Assembly (NCBI GenBank): GCA_009731375.1
Contig: BJOX01000075.1
Coordinates: 305,373-329,005 of the forward strand
DNA: 23,633 bases
Direction of reading: 5' to 3'
DNA from: Paulinella micropora
Taxonomy: Eukaryota > Cercozoa > Imbricatea > Euglyphida
The stretch's first letter is position 1. Each line of letters starts with the position of its first letter. The position numbers and the translations under genes were made by a program. The notes under the pieces were generated by a model. It was not told the DNA's origin, did no database searches, and saw nothing but the letters and a program-made list of their open reading frames with translations. This document shows, piece by piece, positions 1 through 20,585 of the stretch.

Positions 1-25
1 GGCAGTTCCAACACTTCCAGACGGG

Positions 26-88
26 CCGGTATGTTCAATGAAAATACTGGTCCAGAAATAGACCGGTATGTTCAATGAAAATACTGGT
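26..88. repeat. Two direct copies of a 26-bp near-palindrome
   Basis: Positions 26-51 and 63-88 are identical 26-bp copies with a 37-bp period. Each copy is almost self-complementary: the 12-nt arms around the central A differ at two positions, one of them a G-T wobble. Each can fold as a hairpin. They lie directly downstream of the tRNA-like head when read on the minus strand, so they probably form the body of the SINE-like unit. Confidence 0.8.
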
Positions 89-160
89 GGCACCGACGGG
101 AATCGAACTGGCGACAGGGCCCAGATGGTAGAACTTGACCACTGGGCTATCACGGTGTCC
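88..160 (-). mobile_element. tRNA-derived SINE-like head (Pol III A and B boxes)
   Basis: On the minus strand this stretch carries an A box, TAGCCCAGTGG (139-149), and a B box, GTTCGATTCC (99-108), at tRNA-like spacing. It begins GGACACC and ends GGTGCCA, so the acceptor stem has mismatches. The middle prefers a non-tRNA hairpin (CCCAG with CTGGG) over a standard D arm and anticodon arm. It is followed by the two palindromic repeats and preceded by an AAT microsatellite. A tRNA-derived SINE or a tRNA pseudogene fits; a working tRNA is unlikely. Confidence 0.6.
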
Positions 161-161
161 A

Positions 162-206
<45 letters not shown>
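161..206. repeat. (AAT)n microsatellite
   Basis: About 15 AAT units abut the 5' end of the tRNA-like head. The following 207-604 holds no gene I can support, only a short GT-rich patch near 380-408 and unique sequence. Confidence 0.95.
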
Positions 207-209
<3 letters not shown>

Positions 210-624
210 GCTGGGGATGCTACTAGCACGGCTACTTGTCCTTTAACTGCTTCTACTACTACTGCTTCTACGCAGCAATAGAGCGTGTAAGTGGAAGGCA
301 AGCTGAAGGCTGCGACCCTGTCCCTTTTGCTTGGTCTCCCACGAACTCGCCCGCACTCAGCCCCCACTCGCCTAGAAACATGCGTGCGTGTGTGTGTGCG
401 TGTGTGAAGAAAGGAAAGAACGTGTTATTATTCATGGGCCGCCTGTGTGCATACGCGCATACGAAAATGCAGGTAGCATTTCATGTAAGCATAAAGTTGT
501 AATACATGTAATACATATATTTCGTCTAATATATATGCATTTACCCTGGGTGGTTTGTGAATCTACAGCAGTCGCCCATCGCTTCTTCCAACCATCTACA
601 CAAACATACATGCCCCTACTTCCC

Positions 625-727
625 ATACATGCATACATACATACATATATACATACATACATACATACATACATACATACATACATACATACATACACAC
701 ATACATACACACATGCATGTGTCTATC

Positions 728-795
<68 letters not shown>

Positions 796-802
796 ATATC
801 TA

Positions 803-872
<70 letters not shown>
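625..872. repeat. (ACAT)n followed by (TATC)n tetranucleotide arrays
   Basis: ACAT units run to about 716, then TATC units from 724 to 872 with a TGTC patch near 805-825. The same two motifs fill kinesin introns further right. Long Tyr/Ser/Ile or His/Thr open frames here are repeat artefacts. Confidence 0.95.
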
Positions 873-873
<1 letters not shown>

Positions 874-977
874 CTGCAACGTGCCTCCATCGGAGAATGT
901 CTCCTGGTAGAAGATGGTCGCGTAGGCTATGGGCAGCGACCAGGCGTACCACACCAGCGCCAACATGATCCTCCCAC
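874..977 (-). CDS. Possible orphan exon encoding a membrane-like segment
   Basis: Between the TATC array and an A-rich stretch lies about 100 bp of unique, GC-balanced sequence. On the minus strand it reads from an AG at 978-979 through an open frame containing [20 protein letters not shown], which looks like a transmembrane segment. It stops at the repeat border, as the real kinesin exons do. No clear GT donor sits at the 3' border (GTTGCA just inside is the only candidate), and the acceptor lacks a good pyrimidine tract. It could be an exon of a gene on the minus strand or chance. Confidence 0.25.
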
Positions 978-1075
978 CTTTCGACACAGACTTATGCCAG
1001 AAAAATAAATATGTATTCTGCCAGAGGTTCACTTTACGCTGCCAGATTTTTCACAAATATGGACACAAAAGGGAC

Positions 1076-1762
<687 letters not shown>

Positions 1763-1766
<4 letters not shown>

Positions 1767-1887
1767 GAATAAGTAGGTTTCCACCTTAGATAAAGGTATG
1801 GCTTAATAGCTATACTTTTCACGTGGACGTTCCCTGAGTTCAATTGTAATTGTTCTCTCAATAAGAACGAAGAAGAAGAAGAAGAAG
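1763..1887 (+). mobile_element. LINE 3'-end fragment, copy A, with (GAA)n tail
   Basis: This is the last ~105 bp of the LINE 3' UTR, beginning at ACTGAATAAG directly after the (GA)n tract and ending in about six GAA units. The core TAGCTATACTTTTCACGTGG is shared with copies B, C and D. An AATAA-like signal lies just before the tail. It is heavily 5'-truncated. Confidence 0.8.
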
Positions 1888-2111
1888 CAACACTATCCAC
1901 ACATACAACACAAGACACTCAACAAAACATCACCAATTTATTGACAACAGCCCATACCTCACTCAACTCTTCACCCATGAATGGAAAACGATTCCAGAAA
2001 ACCTCAGAAAAACATCACTCAACTGTTTTAAAAAGCGGTTGAAACATTACTTACTCCAACAACAACAACAAGAACTATAATCTGCTAACAAAAAAAAAAA
2101 ANNNNNNNNNN

Positions 2112-2151
<40 letters not shown>

Positions 2152-2678
2152 CCAGTACTCTCACACTCCCTGATCCTTGAAGATACCTCCAGGAGCGAGT
2201 CGACGTATATGGTCAACCATGCACCACCCCGACTTCCCCCCCTCTTTCCTTTTCCCTTAATCACTAGTGGTAAAAGAAAAGAGGGGGGCCGCCATACATA
2301 AACGACCCCTCCCAAAACATTAACCAATGTAACAATTTAAGTTACATATCGCGCAACATATCCAAACATAAGCATTAATATTATTAATATTAATACCGAG
2401 CCACCAAATATCCGATTAATACTTTCTCTTAATACGCTCGACTGAATAAATAGGTTTCCACCTCAGATAAAGGTATAACTTGATAGCTATACTTTTCACG
2501 TGGACTTTCCCTGAGTCCAATTGTAAAATTTGTTCTCTCAATAAAAACGAAGAAGAAGAAGAAGAAGAAGAAGAAGAAGAAGAAGAAGGAGAAGAAGAAG
2601 AAGAAGAAGAAGAAGAAGAAGAAGAAGAAGAAGAAGAAGAAGAAGAAGAAGAAGAAGAAGAAGAAGAAGAAGAAGAAG
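1888..2678 (+). mobile_element. LINE copy B: ORF2 C-terminus, A-run, 3' UTR and (GAA)n tail
   Basis: It starts immediately after the GAA tail of copy A. Frame 1888-2080 encodes the end of a CR1/Jockey-type ORF2, with the family YNTR motif and a terminal FKKRLKHYLL-like segment, ending TAA at 2078-2080. An A-run with a 10-N gap (2102-2111) follows, then a 3' UTR (2151-2547) and about 130 bp of GAA. The UTR from 2271 is homologous to 5483 onward in copy D. Upstream parts of the element are missing. Confidence 0.75.
2237..2288 (+). other. 17-bp stem-loop in the LINE 3' UTR
   Basis: Arms 2237-2253 and 2272-2288 are inverted repeats of 17 bp with one mismatch, enclosing an 18-nt loop. The right arm (AAAAGAAAAGAGGGGGG) is also present in copy D near 5485; its left arm would lie in the assembly gap there. 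LINE reverse transcriptases of several clades recognise 3' UTR structures, so this is a candidate recognition hairpin. Confidence 0.6.
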
Positions 2679-2684
2679 AGAGAG

Positions 2685-2808
2685 ATGACTTAATAGCTAT
2701 ACTTTTCACGTGGACGTTCCCAGAGTCCAATTGTAAAATTGTTCTCTCAATAAAAACGAAGAAGAAGAAGAAGAAGAAGAAGAAGAAGAAGAAGAGGAGG
2801 AGGAGGAG

Positions 2809-2851
<43 letters not shown>
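2685..2851 (+). mobile_element. LINE 3'-end fragment, copy C, with (GAA)n, (GGA)n and (GA)n tail
   Basis: A third, shorter copy of the UTR end (about 70 bp) begins near 2685, directly at the end of copy B's GAA tail after a few GA units. Its own tail grades from GAA through GGA to GA. Copy D follows immediately. Confidence 0.75.
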
Positions 2852-2852
<1 letters not shown>

Positions 2853-5395
2853 GCCCGCTCATACATACATGCATTACAAAATAGCATAAACAGCATACTA
2901 CACAAAACACCTACAAGCACAATAACACTGGTAGGTACATTAACTACAACCTACTTGACAACATACATAAACCACATACAGACTTTCAAAACCTAATGGT
3001 ACACAACAACCTCTACACAACAATAACAAAAGCAACAAGACACGACATGGTCCACACAACATCCCATACACTCATAGACATGACAATCACCAACATCAAT
3101 GCTAACATAGAATCAAACATAATAAGCCCATGCATATCAGACCATCATCCCATATACGCAATAATACACACCCGCACAAGAAAACCAGACACAGACAACA
3201 CACCCAGACTCACCAAAAGCATATACGACAAAAACAAAGACACAATCCTAGCAAACCTCAAAACACAGTTAGAATATATCACACAAGACAACACAGAAAA
3301 CAGGGACACAAACCAAAAATTTAGAGACATACAAACAACAATAACAAAAGTCATAGAACACTTTGAACGAAAACCTAAGCAAAGCAATAGAAGAAAAAGC
3401 TGGTGCAGCCCCATAATAAAGAGGCAAATAAGAAAAAAAGCACCTACTAAAAAAAAAAATGGAAAGATAATGCTACAACAGAAAACAAACACACATACAG
3501 ATCACAGAAGTACAAAGTCGACAAAATAATACACAAAGCCAAAAAAGACGAAATAATGAAGACGCTAGAAGAAAATAAAAACAACCCAAAGAAACAACAC
3601 AGAAAACTCAGAGAGTTAGTACCTAACAACAAACCACCCAGAGCGTCACCAAGTACAATACAATACAACAACAAAACATGCACAGACCCAATAGAAATAG
3701 CAAACGCACTCAACGACCACTACATAACAATAGGCAAAAAAACAAGCAACAGCATACCAACAACCGAACACAAACAACAACAAGAAGAGAGCGGAAGAAA
3801 ACAAACAAACACATCCAGCTTCAAACTACATAACACAACAGAAGACATTGTAAACAAAACACTTAAAAACATAAACAGAGACAAAGCAGAGGACATATAA
3901 AAAATAAAACCAACACTTATAAAAGACATGCACGCCTTCCTCGCACCTATACTCACCAACCTTTTCAACAAAGCCATAAATGAAAATAAATACCCAGACG
4001 CACTCAAAACAACAAAAGTAATAGAACTATACAAAGCCAGCGACACAAGCAGGCCAGCCAACTACAGACCGATATCACTAATACCCATAATAGCTAAAGT
4101 ATTTGACACAATAATACATAAACAAATAATGGACCACCTAACAAAATACAACATAATATCACATACACAATACGCATTCCGACCTAACTCAAGCACAACC
4201 ATGACAGCCCAAACCATAGTAAACCAAATACAAAAACATAAAGACAAAGAAGAGCTAGTGCTAGCTCTTTATGTAGACCTCTCGAAAGCATACGACAGTA
4301 GAGCACTCAAAGTTATTCGGCAAACTTCGACGAAATTTTAATTTCAACGAAGGCACCGTCCAGTTCTTTGCGTCCTACTTCTCGAATCGCATTCAAGAAG
4401 TCCACACACAATATGCCCAATCCCACAAACGCACAATCACACATGGCATCCCACAAGGCAGCACATTATCCACCACCTTCTTCCTACTCTATATCAATGA
4501 CATAATCAATATTATACAACAAGGAAAAGTATATACTTATGCAGACGACACAACACTTATATAACAGCCAAAACTCATACAGACCTACAACAAAAAACAC
4601 AAACAGAAATGACAAAGTTAATACACTACTTCCACTCTAATAATCTAGTACCCAACCCAACAAAAACAACATACACAATTTTTCATAAAACAAAACAAGA
4701 TATAACAATAACAATAAACAACCACACCCTCGAGCAATGCCAACACACAAAACTCCTGGGCATAACACTACAACATAACCTTAAATATGACCAACACATC
4801 AACAACATAATCCGTAAACTCCAACCCACAATCAACTCATTACTATATGCTAAAAAATATCTAAACACAAAAACAATGAAACAACTATACCATACACACA
4901 TATACCCACACCTCATACAAAACATCTCCATCTGGGGGACACATGACAACAAAAAGAAATTTATACAACCACTCATAAAAATACATTAAAAAATAGTCAG
5001 AATAATTGCAAAAACACACTACCGCGCACATACCAAACCAATCCTAAAGCAACTTCAAACGACTTGACATCACCCACCTATACCCTCCGTGTATGCACAG
5101 AAAATCACCCATTCATTTACCCTAAAAAACACCTCAACAGACCACTCCAAAATAAGACCTTTACCCCGATCAATACCATACATTCATACAAAACCCCATA
5201 CTCAACTAAAGGCAGCCTCTTGTTAGCCACAAAGACCCATATCTCACCAAGATCTTTGCAGATCAATGGAAATCAATCCCAAAACATATAACAGATGAAA
5301 CAAAAATAAAACCATTCAAAAAAGCACTAATGACATATCTACTAAAACACCAACATCATAATATATAAACATATGCGCGCATAAAAAAAAAAAAA

Positions 5396-5438
<43 letters not shown>

Positions 5439-5908
5439 AAAAAAAAAAAAAAAAAAAAAAAAAANNNNNNNNNNTTCTCATGAAAAAGAAAAGAGGGGGG
5501 GGGCCACCAGACATAAACGATTACACCTTACAATAACATATTTATCCATAACATAATATAATATCTCTACGCAATGTATCTAAACATAAACATTAATATT
5601 AATAATATAATACCGAGCCGCTAAATACCAATGTAAAATTTTCCTTAATACGCTCGATTGAATAACTAGGTTTCCACCCAAGATAAAGGTAACTTACTAG
5701 CTATACTTTTCACGTGGACGTTCCCTGAATCCAATTGTAAAATTATTCTCTCAATAAAAGCGAAGAAGAGAAGAAGAAGAAGAAGAAGAAGAAGAAGAAG
5801 AAGAAGAAGAAGAAGAAGAAGAAGAAGAAGAAGAAGAAGAAGAAGAAGAAGAAGAAGAAGAAGAAGAAGAAGAAGAAGAAGAAGAAGAAGAAGAAGAAGA
5901 AGAAGAAA
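2852..5908 (+). mobile_element. LINE copy D: broken endonuclease/reverse transcriptase, 3' UTR and (GAA)n tail
   Basis: This is the longest copy of the family. It starts inside the endonuclease domain, contains most of the reverse transcriptase, ends its reading frame at TAA 5366-5368, then has an A-run with a 10-N gap (5465-5474), a UTR homologous to copy B (5483-5759) and about 148 bp of GAA that grade into (GA)n to about 5995. The sense strand is rich in A and C and poor in G. All copies point the same way. Confidence 0.8.
2915..5368 (+). pseudogene. LINE ORF2 remnant (APE endonuclease + reverse transcriptase, CR1/Jockey group)
   Basis: The intact protein would nick target DNA and reverse-transcribe the element RNA at the nick. 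Visible in order: the end of an APE-type endonuclease (TLID near 3073, then SDHHP near 3137-3151); RT motifs YRPISLIPI (about 4062), FRPNSS (about 4180), LYVDLSKAYD (about 4267-4296), HGIPQGS (about 4441), and the catalytic YADD (about 4537-4548); then a CR1/Jockey-type C-terminal region (LLGITL, ISIWG, YRAHT). It is dead. A stop lies at 3527 with a frame change by 3556, an in-frame TAA at 3898-3900, a frameshift just after KAYD near 4295, another near 4558 directly after YADD, a TAA at 4987-4989, and further shifts near 5064 and 5240. The N-terminus is missing. Clade assignment is from motif recognition only. Confidence 0.8.
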
Positions 5909-5995
5909 GAGATCGAGAGTGAGAGAGAGAGAGCGAGTGAGAGAGAGAGAGATCGAGAGATTGAGAGAATGAGAAAGAGATAGAGAGAAGAGAGA
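5761..5995. repeat. (GAA)n tail grading into (GA)n
   Basis: Nearly 50 GAA units are followed by degenerate GA/GAGT repeats. This is the tail of LINE copy D plus what is probably the original (GA)n target. Unique sequence resumes near 6000. Confidence 0.9.
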
Positions 5996-5999
5996 AGAG

Positions 6000-6298
6000 A
6001 AGTCTTAGAAGAGTAGAGAGAGTTTGAAACAGAAAGTGGACAGGTCCTGAATTTTCCAAAAATGCCGGTCCGGCCGCGGCGAGGATCTAAAAGCGGCATC
6101 TAGACTGTTTGCAGAACTTCCGATGTTTACGGTGTTTTTGGTGCTCGTCTGAATTTTGATTGAGGATCCAGTGGACATGAAGGGTCTTACCTCCTGATAC
6201 GACGCATGAAGGTACTTATCTCCTTGGCTTAGTGTGGCATTGATAGATGCTGTTTTTCCTTGTGCAGGGTGTTTAGTACATCAAAATTTACTTCTTCC
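6000..6298 (+). promoter_or_regulatory. Kinesin 5' flank and leader, with probable 5' UTR intron
   Basis: The sequence between the LINE tail and the kinesin ATG is unique. A plausible short intron runs 6212-6267 (AAG|GTACTT to TTTTTCCTTGTGCAG|G). Spliced or unspliced, upstream ATGs give only tiny frames (for example 6177-6197), so translation should begin at ATG 6299. I see no TATA box. The intron is inferred from splice consensus alone. Confidence 0.45.
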
Positions 6299-19128
<12,830 letters not shown>

Positions 19129-19551
19129 CATCTGGCTTTTTGTTGTTGTTATTTTCATGCTCATCTGCCAGAAATCTAAGAAACAGTTGTTAATATTCTT
19201 TTCATGAGTAATACATTTATGTGTAAATACAAGTTGGCAAGTTTTATAAGTAAATACAAGTGGCAAGTTAACGTAGTGGTAAGTTTTTATTATATAAAAG
19301 AGTAACTTATGATTGCGTTAAAAAATTATATTTAATATATTAATATATATTTACTGATATATTTATATATATATATATGTGTGTGTGTGTGTATATATAC
19401 ATATATATATATATAAATAACTAATACTGTGACTGTTTTTTTTCCTTTTACACTTCACCAGGAGTTTTTATTAACTCTTCTATCTCTTCATCTTCCCACT
19501 CAGCCCTATGAGTGGTGAGTATTTTGTAAAAATATAATACCGTCAGTGCTT

Positions 19552-19593
19552 GCGCAAAAAATCATGTGAAAAATTTTCTAAAATTTTTTGCGC
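19552..19593. repeat. Perfect 11-bp inverted repeat (hairpin)
   Basis: GCGCAAAAAAT (19552-19562) and ATTTTTTGCGC (19583-19593) are perfect complements around 20 nt; the loop contains a further short palindrome, GAAAAATTTTC. The words TAATACCGTC flank it on both sides (near 19536 and 19613). Confidence 0.8.
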
Positions 19594-19682
19594 TAAATTA
19601 TTCTGACATATTAATACCGTCCTAACCGTACGGTACGGTAATATTACAATAACAATGTCTTATCAGACTGAGCACTCTAACG

Positions 19683-19716
19683 ACTGGCAAAAGTCATAAT
19701 GATTACTTTTGTCAGT
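19683..19716. repeat. 12-bp inverted repeat with one mismatch (hairpin)
   Basis: ACTGGCAAAAGT (19683-19694) pairs with ACTTTTGTCAGT (19705-19716) around a 10-nt loop; the single mismatch is a wobble in RNA. Confidence 0.75.
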
Positions 19717-19982
19717 TAAGATCAGAAAGATATGTGGACATCACCCCCCGAATTATCCGGTAAAAAACTTATTTATAGATTTCGTCTGGCCGGACACGTC
19801 TGAAATGCCAATTTGATCCTGGTCTTTTGGCGGCTTTTTGTCTTTGCGTCACTGAGCTAATATAACGAGACATCATTCTCTTTTTTGAGGACTGTGTTTG
19901 GTTATATTACCGACTTACTCTTCCATTGAGCTATCGTTGGGGATAGTACATTTGGAGTCCATAGCTAAAGGCTGATTTCTTT

Positions 19983-20051
19983 TCTGATCTGTCGCTGAGA
20001 CATCAGATAAGCACAAATTTATTTTTCGCTGATCTGTCGCACAGACATCAG
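19983..20051. repeat. Two direct copies of a conserved bulged hairpin
   Basis: Copies at 19983-20007 and 20029-20051 share the stem CTGA-TC-TGTC / GACA-TCAG with a two-base bulge, while the five-base loop differs (GCTGA versus GCACA). The stem is kept and the loop changed, as expected for a selected RNA or DNA structure. A third ACATCAGAC word occurs near 20245 without a partner. Confidence 0.7.
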
Positions 20052-20274
20052 ACGAAAACAAACACTCCTACTCATCCTCAAAGAAAAAACTTACAAACAA
20101 GCAATCAATTTGTCACAAGCTGGCATAACCTTTAGCCCTTGTGCACATTTGGCTTCTGTGTGCTCTTCTACAAGACACCAGACCACACCTACTCCACTCC
20201 CTCTTGCTGCTTGCATAAAGCCAAGTAGGACAAGTGCGAAACAAACATCAGACAAACACACAGACAGAGGAAAA

Positions 20275-20466
20275 ATGAGCAAAGCACTCCCACTCTCTGT
20301 TCTGAACCATTTTCCTTACATTTTCCGAGGCTCTGCAGAAACCAGAGGAGATTACACATCTCTCACACAAGAGCAAGACAAATATCGAAGCACTGTCCGA
20401 CGACAGACTGACTTCTACAAAACAGCTCTTTTGACCAAACTATCGTTATCTCTGTGTAGGGCCTGA
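20275..20466 (+). CDS. Small ORF in the element leader (63 codons), unknown
   Basis: ATG 20275 has an A-rich upstream context (GGAAAAATGA) and opens 63 codons to TGA 20464-20466. The product is basic and unrecognised, with no membrane segment. It lies 119 nt before the large ORF. It may be a leader ORF of the element or chance; the frame is also open upstream to 20110 without a convincing start. Confidence 0.3.
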   Translation: MSKALPLSVLNHFPYIFRGSAETRGDYTSLTQEQDKYRSTVRRQTDFYKTALLTKLSLSLCRA

Positions 20467-20585
20467 CACCCCATAACTATTTCAACAGAGAAAAGGAAGA
20501 AGGAGAAGAAGGTTGCATAGAGTGATAAGAAAAACAGAGGAAAAAAAGAAGAAAAAAAAAGCAGACGTGACTCTCATAACATAAG

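Larger units (their letters stand above)
19129..20274. other. Intergenic region: kinesin 3' flank and element leader
   Basis: The first ~170 bp should hold the kinesin 3' UTR; I see no clear AATAAA. TA and GT runs occupy about 19325-19420. From 19440 the sequence is unique and contains four hairpins, listed separately. I found no terminal repeat, target-site duplication or tRNA primer-binding site, so the 5' border of the downstream element is not placed. Confidence 0.6.

Noticed and set aside
88-160. A functional tRNA gene on the minus strand
   Set aside because: Acceptor stem mismatches and no good anticodon arm; the Pol III boxes alone suit a SINE or pseudogene.
724-872. Tandem units suggesting a CRISPR or satellite array
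   Set aside because: Units are four bases long with no spacers; it is a plain microsatellite.
6260-6298. An extended kinesin start upstream of ATG 6299
   Set aside because: It needs TTG as start and lies across a strong CTTGTGCAG acceptor.
19639-19647. TAATATTAC, identical to the geminivirus origin nonanucleotide, beside CGGTA direct repeats
   Set aside because: The flanks do not form the required stem and there is no Rep-like gene nearby; nine bases in AT-rich DNA are easily chance.
20110-20274. The leader ORF starting upstream at 20110
   Set aside because: The upstream part depends on a non-ATG start and looks like non-coding leader; only the ATG at 20275 is kept, with low confidence.
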